64,000 nt of DNA from Caenispirillum salinarum_A (GCF_044803115.1 NZ_CP085224.1:5000703-5064702); one strand, 5' to 3'. Shown: positions 44,430 through 55,890, counted from the first letter of the stretch. Numbers and translations: made by a program. The notes: generated by a model not told the origin, from the sequence alone.

Positions 44430-44601
44430 GGCCGCCCATACCCTTCCCTTACGCAACAAAACAGCGCCAATGCACTTGAACGGGGTGCTTTTCGGTCGCG
44501 TTGGATGAAGACGCCGCCGAAAAGTTGCCCGCCGCTTCTTGCGGTGGGGCGCCTGTCGGCCCACTATCCCTTTATCTCAATGGGATCGTGGGATTCTGTC
44601 C

Positions 44602-44608
44602 GGGAGGG
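44602..44608 (+). promoter_or_regulatory. Ribosome binding site that supports a TTG start
   Basis: GGGAGGG, four bases before TTG 44613; it fixes the yejA start that gives a standard signal peptide. Confidence 0.55.
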
Positions 44609-44612
44609 TCCG

Positions 44613-46577
44613 TTGCGCCACTTCGTCCGTCGTCTCGCCGCCGCCGCCGTCGCGATCGGGGCGCTTTCCGCGCCTGTCGCCGCGCAGGGCGCCGCCACCG
44701 AAGCGGCCCCGGCCGCCGAGACCACCGCCACCGCCCTGCCGGACATCGCGGCCGTCGAGCCGGTGGTGGGCATCGCCATGCACGGCGAGCCGCGCTACAC
44801 GGAAGGCTTCGCCCACTTCGATTACGTCAACCCGGCCGCGCCCAAGGGCGGCGAGATGAAGCTGTTCACCACCGGCACCTGGGACAGCTTCAACGCCTAC
44901 ATCGCCAAGGGCACGTCGGTGGCCGGCATCGGCATGATCTACGACACCCTGCTGCAGCCGTCCGACGACGAGCCCTTCAGCGAATACGCGCGCATCGCCG
45001 AGGCCGTGCGCATGCCCGAGGACCGCAGCTGGGTGGCCTTCGACATCAATCCCGACGCGCGCTTCCACGACGGCGAGCCCATCAAGCCCGAAGACGTGAT
45101 CTGGACCTTCAACTTCCTGGTGAAGGACGGCGACCCGCTCTACCGCTTCTACTACGGCAACGTGAAGGACGTGGTGAAGACCGGCGACCGCCAGGTCACC
45201 TTCCTGTTCGGCGAGGGTGCCGAGAACCGCGAGCTGCCGCTGATCGTCGGGCAGCTTCCGGTGCTGCCCAAGCACTACTGGACCGCCGAGGGCCGCGACC
45301 CCACCGCCACCACGCTGGAACCGCCGCTGGGCAGCGGCCCCTATCGCGTGGCCGGCTTCGAGGCCGGCCGCTACGTCGTCTACGAGCACGTGGACGACTA
45401 CTGGGGCAAGGACGTTCCCGTGAACGTCGGCCGCCACAACGCCGGCCGCGTGCGCTACGACTACTATCGCGACACCACCGTGGCGCTAGAGGCCTTCAAG
45501 GCGGGTGCCTACGACATCCGGATGGAGAACTCGGCCAAGAACTGGTCGGTGGGCTACCAGTTCCCCGCCTTCGAGCAGGGCCTGGTGAAGAAGGCCACCT
45601 TCGACCACGACCTGCCGGCGGGGATGCAGGGCTGGGTCTACAACATGCGCCGCGACATCTTCGCCGACCCTCTGGTGCGCGAGGCGCTGGCCTACGCCTT
45701 CAATTTCGAATGGGCCAACCAGACCATCTTCTACGACCAGTACGCCCGCACCCGCAGCTACTTCGACAACTCGGAACTCGCGGCCACCGGACTGCCGTCG
45801 CAGGACGAGCTTGAAATCCTGGAGCCCCTGCGCGGCCAGATCCCCGAGCGCGTCTTCACCGACAGCTATACGCCGCCCATGGGCGACGCCTCGGGCAACA
45901 TCCGCGACAACCTGCGCACCGCCTTCCTGCTGCTGCAAAAGGCCGGCTGGCAGATCGACCCGAAGACGCGGATGCTGGTCGACCCCGCCACCGGCAAGCC
46001 CTTCAGCTTCGAGATCCTGCTGGTCTCGCCCGAGGCCGAACGCTACACCCTGCCCTTCGTGCAGAACCTGAAGACGCTGGGCATCGACGCCCGCGTGCGC
46101 ACGGTGGACACCGCCCAGTACATCAACCGCCTGCGCAGCTTCGACTTCGACATGACGGTGGTGGTCTGGGGCCAGTCGCTCAGCCCCGGAAACGAGCAGC
46201 GCGAGTACTGGTCCAGCGCCGCCGCCGAGCACACCGGCAGCCGCAACTACGCCGGCCTTCAGTCCGAGGCCGTGGACAAGCTGGTTGAACTGGTCATCCA
46301 GGCGCCCGACCGCAAATCGCTGATCACCCGCGTCCATGCGCTCGACCGCGTGCTGCAATGGAACTTCCTGGTCATCCCGCACTTCCACGCGCCCTATGAG
46401 CGCGTCGCCTACTGGGACAAGTTCGGCTTCACCGACGCCCGCCCCATGCGCGGCATCGACCTGACGTCGTGGTGGATCGTGCCCGACAAGGACAAGGTCG
46501 TCGCCGAGGGCAAGGAGGAAGCCGCCGATATCCAGGCCGAGGCCGGCGCTCCCACCGGCCCCGAAAGCGGCGGCTGA
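44613..46577 (+). CDS. yejA: YejA-like peptide ABC transporter substrate-binding protein
   Basis: 654 residues from a TTG at 44613 with GGGAGGG four bases upstream, which starts the protein with a normal signal peptide (RRLAAAAVAIGALSAPVAA). A longer ATG start at 44580 is weaker. The SBP family 5 fold is complete (KGGEMKLFTTGTWDSFN, DLPAGMQGWVYNMRR, LRSFDFDMTVVVWG). It binds peptides in the periplasm for YejBEF; in enterics this system takes up microcin C and defensin-like peptides. First gene of a four-gene operon. Confidence 0.94.
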   Translation: MRHFVRRLAAAAVAIGALSAPVAAQGAATEAAPAAETTATALPDIAAVEPVVGIAMHGEPRYTEGFAHFDYVNPAAPKGGEMKLFTTGTWDSFNAYIAKGTSVAGIGMIYDTLLQPSDDEPFSEYARIAEAVRMPEDRSWVAFDINPDARFHDGEPIKPEDVIWTFNFLVKDGDPLYRFYYGNVKDVVKTGDRQVTFLFGEGAENRELPLIVGQLPVLPKHYWTAEGRDPTATTLEPPLGSGPYRVAGFEAGRYVVYEHVDDYWGKDVPVNVGRHNAGRVRYDYYRDTTVALEAFKAGAYDIRMENSAKNWSVGYQFPAFEQGLVKKATFDHDLPAGMQGWVYNMRRDIFADPLVREALAYAFNFEWANQTIFYDQYARTRSYFDNSELAATGLPSQDELEILEPLRGQIPERVFTDSYTPPMGDASGNIRDNLRTAFLLLQKAGWQIDPKTRMLVDPATGKPFSFEILLVSPEAERYTLPFVQNLKTLGIDARVRTVDTAQYINRLRSFDFDMTVVVWGQSLSPGNEQREYWSSAAAEHTGSRNYAGLQSEAVDKLVELVIQAPDRKSLITRVHALDRVLQWNFLVIPHFHAPYERVAYWDKFGFTDARPMRGIDLTSWWIVPDKDKVVAEGKEEAADIQAEAGAPTGPESGG

Positions 46578-46600
46578 CCGGGCAGGAGGACAGACGCCGC

Positions 46601-47710
46601 ATGTTCGCCTATATCGTCCGCCGCCTGATGCTGATCCCGGTCACGCTGTTCGGCATCATCCTCATCAACTTCGTGATCGTCCAGTTCGCGCCGGGCGGTC
46701 CGGTGGAGCAGATGATCGCCCGCATCGAGGGCACGGCCGTGGAGGCCACCGCCCGCATCACCGGCAGCGGCGGCGGCGAGACCGGCGGGCAGGCCCAGCG
46801 GGGCGGCGGAGGCGGCGGCGGCGAGAGCGAATACCGCGGCGCGCAGGGGCTTCCGCCGGAGTTCATCGCCGAGATCGAGGCGCAGTTCGGCTTCGACAAG
46901 CCGGCGCACGAACGCTTCTGGCTGATGATCAAGAACTACGCCACCTTCGACCTGGGGGAGAGCTATTACCGCGACCGGGGCGTGCTGGAACTCATCATCG
47001 ACAAGATACCCGTCTCCGCCTCGCTCGGCATATGGTCGACGCTCATCATATACCTGGTCTCCATCCCGCTCGGCGTCATGAAGGCGGTGCGCGACGGATC
47101 GAAGTTCGACACATGGACATCGGGGGTGGTCATCGTCGGCTATGCCGTGCCGGCCTTCCTGTTCGCCATCCTGCTGATCGTGCTGTTCGCCGGCGGGCGC
47201 TACTTCGACATCTTCCCCCTGCGCGGGCTGACGTCGGACGGGTTCGCCGACATGACGCTGCTCCAGCAGATCGGCGACTACTTCTGGCACCTGACCCTGC
47301 CGGTCACCGCCATGGTCATAGGCGGTTTCGCCGGGCTGACCATGCTGACCAAGAACAGCTTCCTGGAGGAGATCAACAAACAGTACGTGATTACCGCTCG
47401 GGCCAAGGGGCTGGGTGAGAGCCAGGTGCTGTACGGCCACATCTTCCGCAACGCGATGCTGCTCATCATCGCCGGTTTCCCCGCCGCCCTGGTGACCATG
47501 CTGTTCACCGGATCGGTGCTGATCGAGGTGATCTTCTCGCTGGACGGCCTCGGGCTGCTCGGCTTCGAGGCCACCATCAACCGCGACTACCCGGTGATGT
47601 TCGGCACGCTGTACGTCTTCGGCCTGATCGGGCTTCTGCTGAACCTGATCAGCGACATCACGTACCACATGGTCGACCCGCGCATCACCTTCGAAGCCCA
47701 GACGACGTAA
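46601..47710 (+). CDS. yejB: Peptide ABC transporter permease YejB
   Basis: 369 residues from the ATG at 46601 (GGAGGA upstream). Starts MFAYIVRRLMLIPVTLFGIILINF, as in YejB, and has six membrane segments with the EAA loop ITARAKGLGESQVLYGHIFRNA. A Gly-rich linker at about 60-80 (GGGGGGGES) sits in the first periplasmic loop, longer than in E. coli. It follows yejA by 23 bases. Confidence 0.95.
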   Translation: MFAYIVRRLMLIPVTLFGIILINFVIVQFAPGGPVEQMIARIEGTAVEATARITGSGGGETGGQAQRGGGGGGGESEYRGAQGLPPEFIAEIEAQFGFDKPAHERFWLMIKNYATFDLGESYYRDRGVLELIIDKIPVSASLGIWSTLIIYLVSIPLGVMKAVRDGSKFDTWTSGVVIVGYAVPAFLFAILLIVLFAGGRYFDIFPLRGLTSDGFADMTLLQQIGDYFWHLTLPVTAMVIGGFAGLTMLTKNSFLEEINKQYVITARAKGLGESQVLYGHIFRNAMLLIIAGFPAALVTMLFTGSVLIEVIFSLDGLGLLGFEATINRDYPVMFGTLYVFGLIGLLLNLISDITYHMVDPRITFEAQTT

Positions 47711-47726
47711 GGACCCGCACGCGCCC

Positions 47727-48763
47727 ATGGCCCTGTTCTCCAACCTGAGCCCCATCACCCGCCGCCGGCTGGCCCGTTTCGCGGCCAACCGGCGCGGGTT
47801 CTGGTCGCTGTGGATCTTCCTGGTGCTGTTCGTCCTGTCGCTGTTCGCCGAATTCCTGGCCAACGACGAGCCCATCTTCGTCTGGTACGACGGCAAGCCG
47901 CACGTCCCCGTGCTGGTCAGCTACCCCGAGACGGAGTTCGGCGGCTTCTTCCCGACGGAAGCCAACTACAAGGACCCGGCGGTGCAGGAGCTGATCGAGG
48001 CGAACGGCTGGATGATCTGGCCGCCGGTGCGCTACGACTACCAGACACCCGACGTCATGCTGGGCCAGGCCGCCCCCTCGCCGCCCGACGCCCGCCACTG
48101 GCTGGGCACCGACGACCAGGGGCGCGACGTGGTGGCGCGCATGATCTACGGATTCCGCATATCGGTGCTGTTCGGGCTGATCCTGACCATCGTGTCGTCG
48201 GTGATCGGCGTGCTGGCCGGCGCGGTGCAGGGCTACTTCGGCGGATGGCTGGACCTGATCGCCCAGCGCTTCCTTGAAGTGTGGAGCGGCCTGCCGCAGT
48301 TGTTCATCCTGATCATCCTGTCCAGCATCATCGCGCCCAGCTTCTGGACGCTGCTGGTGATCCTGCTGCTGTTTTCGTGGACCGCCCTTGTCGGCGTGGT
48401 GCGGGCGGAGTTCCTGCGGGCGCGCAACTTCGACTACGTGCGCGCGGCCAAGGCGCTGGGCATGGGCGATGCCAGGATCATGGTCAAGCACGTGCTGCCC
48501 AACGCCATGGTGGCGACGCTGACCTTTGCGCCGTTCATCCTGTCGGGCGCCATCGTCAGCCTGACGGCGCTGGACTTCCTGGGCCTCGGCCTGCCGCCGG
48601 GTTCGGCCTCGCTGGGCGACCTTCTGCGCCAGGGCAAGGAGAACCTTCAGGCGCCGTGGCTCGGCATCACCGGCTTCATGGTGATGGCGGTGATGCTGTC
48701 GCTGCTGGTCTTCGTCGGCGAGGCCGTGCGCGACGCCTTCGATCCTCGCAAGCGGGTGGCGTG

Positions 48764-48764
<1 letters not shown>
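47727..48764 (+). CDS. yejE: Peptide ABC transporter permease YejE
   Basis: 345 residues. Long periplasmic loop after the first membrane segment, then GTDDQGRDVVARMIYGFRISVLFG (typical of DppC/YejE) and the EAA loop RAAKALGMGDARIMVKHVLPNA. It partners YejB. Its stop shares one base with the YejF ATG, so the two are translationally coupled. Confidence 0.95.
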
Positions 48765-50431
<1,667 letters not shown>

Positions 50432-50511
50432 GCCCTTTACCCGCTCTTAACCCCGCCATGGCATGGTAAGGCCGTTACGGTTTTCCATCCCCACACGCAC
50501 CCGGACGGTCC

Positions 50512-50805
50512 ATGAGCGACAACATGACCCTCGGCGAGAGCGGAGCGCTCGACGCCATTTACAAGGTCCCGGTGGAGATTTCCGTCGTGCTCGGCAAGTC
50601 CCACCTGCGGGTCAACCAGTTGCTGAAGCTGGGCCGTGGTGCCGTGGTGGAACTGGACCAGAAGACCAACCAGCCCGTCGAAATCTACGCCAACGACATC
50701 CTTGTGGCGCGCGGCGAGGTCGTCATCACCGAGGGCGACCGCATCGGCGTCACCCTGACGGAACTGGTGAAGTCCATCTACAGCGGGACGCTCGATCACC
50801 GCTGA
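50512..50805 (+). CDS. FliN-like (SpoA domain) flagellar switch protein
   Basis: 97 residues, short for FliN and consisting almost only of the SpoA domain: VPVEISVVLGKSHLRVNQLLKLGRGAVVELDQ and NDILVARGEVVITEGDRIGVTLTELV. FliN forms the cytoplasmic C-ring of the flagellar motor and carries switching and export roles. No other flagellar gene is in the window, so this is an isolated copy. The strong terminator downstream makes it a single gene. Confidence 0.85.
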   Translation: MSDNMTLGESGALDAIYKVPVEISVVLGKSHLRVNQLLKLGRGAVVELDQKTNQPVEIYANDILVARGEVVITEGDRIGVTLTELVKSIYSGTLDHR

Positions 50806-50832
50806 AAAAAACAAGGCCAAGGCCGAGGGATC

Positions 50833-50864
50833 AAGGGGCTGCCGACATCCGGCGGCCCCTTTTT
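50833..50864 (+). terminator. Terminator of the FliN-like gene
   Basis: A 10-bp stem (GGGGCTGCCG / CGGCGGCCCC) with a 5-base loop is followed by TTTTT. Confidence 0.85.
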
Positions 50865-50884
50865 CATGGGCGGCGTCCCCGGCG

Positions 50885-51862
50885 TCAGGGCCAGATCAGG
50901 TAGACGTAGGCGGCGTAGCCGACCACCAGCAGCACCCCCTCCAGCCGCCTGATTCGCAGGCCCGTCCAGGCGAACAGGAGCAGCAGCAGGCTCGCGACGA
51001 TCATCGCCGGGTTGTCGAAGGTCACGATCTGCGGCGGCACGCTGACCGGCGCGATGACGGCCGTGATCCCGCCGATGGCCAGGATGTTGTAGATGTTCGA
51101 GCCGACGATGTTGCCGAAGGCCACGTCCGCCTGTTTGCGCACCGCCGCGATGACCGACGTCACCAGTTCGGGCAGGGACGTGCCGACGGCCACGATGGTC
51201 AGGCCGATCACCGTGTCGGAAATGCCCATCTGCTGCGCCAGTGCGACCGCGTTGTCGACCAGAAGCGTACCGCCGCCGATCAAGAGGGCAAGACCCGCCA
51301 CACAGAAGACCACCGGCAGGACCCGCGACGGCTTTTCCGCCGGCCGGGGTGCCAGCGCGGGGTCGGCGCCTGCCAGGGCAAGCGCCTTGTCGTATAACGC
51401 TCCGTGGGCGGCGGCCGCGGCGCGGCGCTCCTGCCGGATCACGTAGAACACGTACGCCGCCAAGGCGACGATGAAGACGATGCCGATGGTCCGCGTCAGC
51501 GGAACAGCCGCCGCCAGCAGCGAAAAGACCACCGCCACGCCCAGCATGATGGCCCCGTCGCGCTTGAGGGCCACCGACTGCACCACAATGGGGAAGATGA
51601 CCGCCGACACCCCGAGGATCAGCAGGATATTGGCGATGTTCGAGCCGACGATGTTGCCGATGGCGATTCCCGGCGTCTCGGTCAGCGCGGCCTGGACGGA
51701 GGTGACCATCTCGGGCGTCGAGGTTCCGAAGCCGACCACCGTCAGCCCGATGACCAGCGGCGAGATACCAAGTCCCTCGGCCAGACGCACCGCGCCGCGC
51801 ACCAACAGTTCACCGCCGACGAACAGCAGCAGAAGCCCCAGGCCCAGAAAAACAAACGTCAT
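50885..51862 (-). CDS. Calcium/sodium antiporter (YrbG type)
   Basis: 325 residues with ten hydrophobic segments. The two alpha repeats of the CaCA family are GFGTSTPEMVTSVQAALTETP followed by GNIVGSNIANILLILG and AVGTSLPELVTSVIAAVRKQ followed by GNIVGSNIYNILAIGG, with the ion-coordinating Glu in each (TPEM, LPEL). Inner-membrane exchanger of Ca2+ for Na+ or H+. Monocistronic and convergent with the FliN-like gene. Confidence 0.93.
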   Translation of the reverse strand: MTFVFLGLGLLLLFVGGELLVRGAVRLAEGLGISPLVIGLTVVGFGTSTPEMVTSVQAALTETPGIAIGNIVGSNIANILLILGVSAVIFPIVVQSVALKRDGAIMLGVAVVFSLLAAAVPLTRTIGIVFIVALAAYVFYVIRQERRAAAAAHGALYDKALALAGADPALAPRPAEKPSRVLPVVFCVAGLALLIGGGTLLVDNAVALAQQMGISDTVIGLTIVAVGTSLPELVTSVIAAVRKQADVAFGNIVGSNIYNILAIGGITAVIAPVSVPPQIVTFDNPAMIVASLLLLLFAWTGLRIRRLEGVLLVVGYAAYVYLIWP

Positions 51863-51989
51863 GCGAAAACACCTCGATCAGCAACGCAGCCGGCGGCCAG
51901 CCGCCGCCGCAGCACGAACGTTTCCGGCGTTTTCGGTGTTCCCGATGCGACATTCCTGAGCCCGCAACCCGCCCGGCGTGCGCGGCGGG

Positions 51990-52409
51990 TCAGCCGTCCC
52001 GGCGCCCCGTCACCGCGTCCAGCTTCAACAGCACCGGCCCGCAGAACAGGTTGCGCCGCGCAAAGGCGGGTGGTGTCTGCGCCCGCATGATGGCGCCGGC
52101 ATGGGCGCCGGCCATGACGTGCGGCGCGTCCAGGAAGAAGACCGGCTCCAGGCACCAGTCCGGCGCAGGGCGACCGGCCAGCGCCGCCAGATGCTCCGCC
52201 ATGCCGCCCAGGTGCGCGCGCAGCACCGGCGACTCCGGCAAGGGCGGTCGCTCGGCATAAGCCGACTCGGGCAGCGCCGGCGCCGCGGCGATCAGCGTGT
52301 CGACGAATTCCTTCATGGCCGAAGTGTAGTCGCCCGTATGCACCGCCCGCGCGGCCACCTCGGCCAGGCTGCGCGGGCGTGCCGGAAACGGGGTGTCCGC
52401 CGGGCTCAA
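51990..52409 (-). CDS. Uncharacterised protein of the PAAFARRNLF type
   Basis: 139 residues with a TTG start that shares a TTGA overlap with the rlmN stop; this start keeps the SLAEVAARAVHTGDYTSAMKEFVD block. The rest is helical, and its end AFARRNLFCGPVLLKL resembles a family of helical proteins I know as hypothetical neighbours in actinobacteria and others; no function is established. Likely translationally coupled to rlmN. Confidence 0.6.
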   Translation of the reverse strand: MSPADTPFPARPRSLAEVAARAVHTGDYTSAMKEFVDTLIAAAPALPESAYAERPPLPESPVLRAHLGGMAEHLAALAGRPAPDWCLEPVFFLDAPHVMAGAHAGAIMRAQTPPAFARRNLFCGPVLLKLDAVTGRRDG

Positions 52410-53671
52410 TGCTCGTCGGGGATGCCGGCGGCCAGGCGCGCCTTCAACAGGCTTTTGCGCTCGCGCTCGCTTTCCGACTTGAGCTGGCCGCAGGCCGCCA
52501 GGATGTCGCGCCCGCGCGGCATGCGGATGGGGGCGGAGAAGCCCAGGTCGTACAGAGCGTCCGAGAACTTGCGGATGCGGTTCCACGAACTGCACTCGAA
52601 CTGCGAGCCCGGCCAGGGGTTGAAGGGGATCAGGTTGAACTTGCAGGGAATGCCCTCGACCAGCTTCGCCAGGGCGCGGGCGTCGGCGTCGCTGTCGTTG
52701 ACGTCCTTCAGCATCACGTATTCGAACGTGATGCGCCGGGCGTTGGAGACGTTGGGATACTCGCGGCAGGCCTTCATCAGTTCGGCCAGCGGGTACTTCT
52801 TGTTGATGGGCATGATGCGGTTGCGGACCTCGTCCGTCGCCGCGTGCAGGCTGACGGCCAGGTTCACGTTGATGTCGTTGCCCAGGCGGTACATCTCCGG
52901 CACCACGCCGGAGGTGGACAGCGTGATGCGCCGGCGCGACAGGGCGATGCCGTCGCCGTCGACCAGGATCTTCAGCGCCTTGACCACGTTGTCGTAGTTG
53001 TACAGCGGCTCGCCCATGCCCATCATGACGACGTTGGACAGGCGGCGCGACTCGTCCGTCGGGCTCGGCCACTCGCCATAGGAATCGCGGGCGACCATGA
53101 ACTGGCTGACGATCTCGGCGGCCGACAGGTTGCGCACCAGAAGCTGCGTGCCGGTGTGGCAGAACTTGCACGTCAGCGTGCAGCCCACCTGGCTGGAAAT
53201 GCAGACCGACCCGCGTGGCTCGTCCACGTCGGGGATGTAGACGGTTTCCGCCTCCTTCCCGTCGGCGAAGCGCATCAGCCATTTGCGGGTGCCGTCCTCG
53301 CTGGTCTGCTCCACGGGCAGGGACGGGCGGCGGATGACGAAGTGGGCATCCAGCTTTTCGCGCAGGGGCTTGGACAGGTTGGTCATGGACTCGAAGTCCG
53401 TGACCCCCTTGTTGTAGATCCACTGCCACACCTGCTTGACGCGGAAGGGCTTCTCGCCAAGCTCGGCCATCGCCGCGCCCAGTTCCTCGCGGCTCAGGCC
53501 CACCAGGTCGCGCTTGCCGTGGTCGGCGGCGACGGCGGCCTTGGCGGCGGTGTCGGACGCCTGCAACGGCAGCTTCTCGATGCCGTCGTCGGAGACGGCG
53601 TTCGCCGGGGCGTCGGAAACGGCGGCGTCCTCGCGCGCGACGGCGTCGGCAGCGGTGGTGTCGGTGGTCAT
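52406..53671 (-). CDS. rlmN: 23S rRNA/tRNA adenine-C2 methyltransferase RlmN
   Basis: 421 residues from the ATG at 53671; the first 45 residues (Ala/Asp rich) are longer than in most RlmN. The radical-SAM cluster motif CTLTCKFC and the methyl-carrier region (CISSQVGC) are present, and LMMG-type MMGMGEPLYNYDNV, VSLHAATDEVRNRIMPIN and AACGQL complete it. It methylates A2503 of 23S rRNA and A37 of tRNAs. Downstream gene overlaps by four bases. Confidence 0.96.
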   Translation of the reverse strand: MTTDTTAADAVAREDAAVSDAPANAVSDDGIEKLPLQASDTAAKAAVAADHGKRDLVGLSREELGAAMAELGEKPFRVKQVWQWIYNKGVTDFESMTNLSKPLREKLDAHFVIRRPSLPVEQTSEDGTRKWLMRFADGKEAETVYIPDVDEPRGSVCISSQVGCTLTCKFCHTGTQLLVRNLSAAEIVSQFMVARDSYGEWPSPTDESRRLSNVVMMGMGEPLYNYDNVVKALKILVDGDGIALSRRRITLSTSGVVPEMYRLGNDINVNLAVSLHAATDEVRNRIMPINKKYPLAELMKACREYPNVSNARRITFEYVMLKDVNDSDADARALAKLVEGIPCKFNLIPFNPWPGSQFECSSWNRIRKFSDALYDLGFSAPIRMPRGRDILAACGQLKSESERERKSLLKARLAAGIPDEH

Positions 53672-53851
53672 GGCACGTCTATCTTGGAAGAAGGGCAGTC
53701 TCGCCCGGACATATAAGGCGTCGAAGCGCGCGCGCAAAGCGGAACATGCCCGCAAATCCGGCGCGGGATCGGGTTTCGGCCTTGATCCCGCCACAGTGCG
53801 ACCCCACCCTGCCGCACAACGTTCCCAGCCTGGATCAGAGGATCGAGGGAG

Positions 53852-54388
53852 ATGAAGTTCATGTCGCCCGCCATTCCGCACCCCCGCGCCCGAGCCCTTG
53901 CCCGCGCCACCGCCGCCGCGCTTGCCCTCGGCCTGGCCGCCTGCGCCGGCGAAACCACGGCGCCCCAGGCCACCGCAGGCCCCGCCGCCGCGGCCACCGG
54001 GCCGCAGGCCGGCATGTCCGCGCCCATCGTCCAGGGCCAGGGGCTCGACTTCCCGGCCGCCCTGGCGGAAGCCTACGCCACCATGGCGTCCTACGAGGAC
54101 CGCGCCGGCGACGCTGGCGACGCCGCCTTCTTCCGCACCAAGGCCATGGCCGCCGCCTCCACACCCGTGCCCCAGCCCGAATCGGCCCCGACGCGCGAGC
54201 TGGAACGCGCCCGCGCCGCCCTCATGCTGTCCATGAACGCGCGCGAGACCCTGCCCGAGCAGCTGGCCACCGCCCAGGCCGCCTACGACTGCTGGGCCAA
54301 CGACGTCCGCGTCGGCACGGGCATCACGCCCATCGACTGCCAGGCGCTGTTCCGCGACACCCTGCGCGACATCCAGGCGCGCGGCTGA
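53852..54388 (+). CDS. Predicted lipoprotein, OmpA-associated type
   Basis: 178 residues. A signal ending in LAACAG (Cys about 32) marks a lipoprotein; no Asp follows the Cys, so outer-membrane sorting is likely. The tail (LPEQLATAQAAYDCWANDV with a later CQALFRDTL) matches a family seen next to OmpA-like genes in Rhodospirillales, although no ompA is adjacent here. The mature part is helical. Function unknown. Confidence 0.65.
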   Translation: MKFMSPAIPHPRARALARATAAALALGLAACAGETTAPQATAGPAAAATGPQAGMSAPIVQGQGLDFPAALAEAYATMASYEDRAGDAGDAAFFRTKAMAAASTPVPQPESAPTRELERARAALMLSMNARETLPEQLATAQAAYDCWANDVRVGTGITPIDCQALFRDTLRDIQARG

Positions 54389-54399
54389 GCGGCCGGGCC

Positions 54400-54939
54400 A
54401 TGCTGATCTTCCTCGACATCGCGGCCTCGGCGCCCGAGGACGGCGTGCCGGCGGAAATCGCCTGGGCTGCCGCCGATCTGTCCGCCGCCGCCTCGTGGCT
54501 GATCCGCCCGGCGCCGGACTGGGACGAGTCGCTGTATGCGCCGGACGCCGGGTCGCGCCACGGCCTGACGCGGCCCATGCTGGAGGCCGACGGCCGCGAG
54601 CCCCGGCGCGTCGCCATGCTGCTGGCCGAGGATCTGGCCGGCGCCACAGTCGCCTCGGCCGATCCGGCGGGGCACGAGGCGCTGCTCGACCGCCTGTACG
54701 AGGCCGCGCCCTTCCCCCGCCCCTTCGCCCTGCGCGATGCCGACGGCCTGCGCCGCGCCCGCTGGGGCGATCCGGCCGAGGCCGACCGGCTGCGCGCCCG
54801 CGCCGCCGCCCGGCTGGAGGACGGCCCGGCGCTGGACGGCGCCGTGGACCTGGCGCTGGCGTGGTCGCTGGCAAGCGGCGGCGATGCCGGCACGTCGGCC
54901 GAGGCGGCGCGCGCGCTGATCGCCCGCGAGGGACGGTAG
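54400..54939 (+). CDS. Degenerate DnaQ-like 3'-5' exonuclease fold protein
   Basis: 179 residues from the ATG at 54400, 11 bases after the lipoprotein stop. The opening IFLDIAASAPEDGVPAEIAWAAADL and SWLIRPAPDW look like exonuclease motif I, but the family's DxE is here D-I-A, and the late histidine of motif III is not obvious in ALDGAVDLALAWSL. If the assignment holds, the protein cannot bind both metals. It remains a tentative fold call. Confidence 0.5.
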   Translation: MLIFLDIAASAPEDGVPAEIAWAAADLSAAASWLIRPAPDWDESLYAPDAGSRHGLTRPMLEADGREPRRVAMLLAEDLAGATVASADPAGHEALLDRLYEAAPFPRPFALRDADGLRRARWGDPAEADRLRARAAARLEDGPALDGAVDLALAWSLASGGDAGTSAEAARALIAREGR

Positions 54940-55012
54940 GCGCGGCCGGACCCGCTGCTCGTGATCGCCGGGCGCGGTGCGGACGTTCCCCTTCGGAACC
55001 GAAGGAGACCCG

Positions 55013-55888
55013 ATGACGCGCCTCAGCCCGCTACTGATCGCCTTGGCAGCCACATTCTGGGGTCTGGCCGGCGGGCTGGGCGGCCTGCTGATGGATGCCG
55101 GCTGGGCACCGCTGACGGTGACCTTCCACCGCGCCGCCTTCGGCCTGATCTGCGTCGCCCTGTGGCTGGCGTTCGACCGCCAACGTCCGCGCTCCTCGGG
55201 TGCGTTCGCCGGGCTTCTGGGCTGGTCGCTGGTGGCCGGGGCCGGCGTGGCGGGCAACTTCACGTTCTATTTCCTCGCCATCCGGGAAACCGGCGTGGCG
55301 GTCGCGGCGACCCTGATGTACAGCGCGCCGGCCTTCGTCTTTCTGTCGGCGGTGCTGTGCCGGATCGAGCGCCCGACCCTGCCCAAGGGCCTGGCCGTCG
55401 CCGCCGTCACGGCGGGCGTGGTGCTGCTGACAGAGGTCCACCGCAGCGGCGGCGTCACCCTCTGGGGCGTCGCCTTCGGCCTGCTGGCGGGCACGTCCTA
55501 TGCCGTGTTCATCTTCGGATTCCAGGCGGCCGCCCAGCGCGGGCCGGTGCCGCTGGTGCTGTCCATCGCCCTGTCGACGGTGGTGGTCGCGCTGCTGCCG
55601 CTGGTCGAACTGGAGGCCGTCGCGGCGGCGCTGGTTTCCGAGTCGTGGCCGCTCTTCGTCCTGCTGGGGGTGCTGGGGGCGGGCCTGTCGTTCGCCCTGT
55701 ACGTCGCCGGCGTGCGCCACACGCCGCCCACCATCGCCGCCGTGCTGGCCATGGTGGAGCCCGTGACGGCCGCCACCTTCGGCGTCCTGGCGCTGGACGA
55801 GACCCTGTCCCCCGTCCAGCTGACAGGCATGGCGGTGATCCTGGTCACCGCCACCCTGCTCAGCCGCGCCCAGAGCGAGAGCGCCTGA
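55013..55888 (+). CDS. EamA-family (DMT) permease
   Basis: 291 residues from the ATG at 55013 (GAAGGAGA upstream). Ten hydrophobic segments in two EamA halves (about 5-135 and 150-285), with the standard TFWGLAGGLGGLL opening and VEPVTAATFGVLALDETL in the second half. It is an inner-membrane exporter of a metabolite or drug; substrate unknown. It is not close in sequence to the permease at 13714. Confidence 0.9.
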   Translation: MTRLSPLLIALAATFWGLAGGLGGLLMDAGWAPLTVTFHRAAFGLICVALWLAFDRQRPRSSGAFAGLLGWSLVAGAGVAGNFTFYFLAIRETGVAVAATLMYSAPAFVFLSAVLCRIERPTLPKGLAVAAVTAGVVLLTEVHRSGGVTLWGVAFGLLAGTSYAVFIFGFQAAAQRGPVPLVLSIALSTVVVALLPLVELEAVAAALVSESWPLFVLLGVLGAGLSFALYVAGVRHTPPTIAAVLAMVEPVTAATFGVLALDETLSPVQLTGMAVILVTATLLSRAQSESA

Positions 55889-55890
55889 AT

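Noticed and set aside
52406..54874. An 800-residue version of RlmN
   Set aside because: The frame stays open upstream of 53671, but the extra sequence is antisense to the lipoprotein and pseudo-exonuclease genes. A normal RlmN begins near the ATG at 53671.
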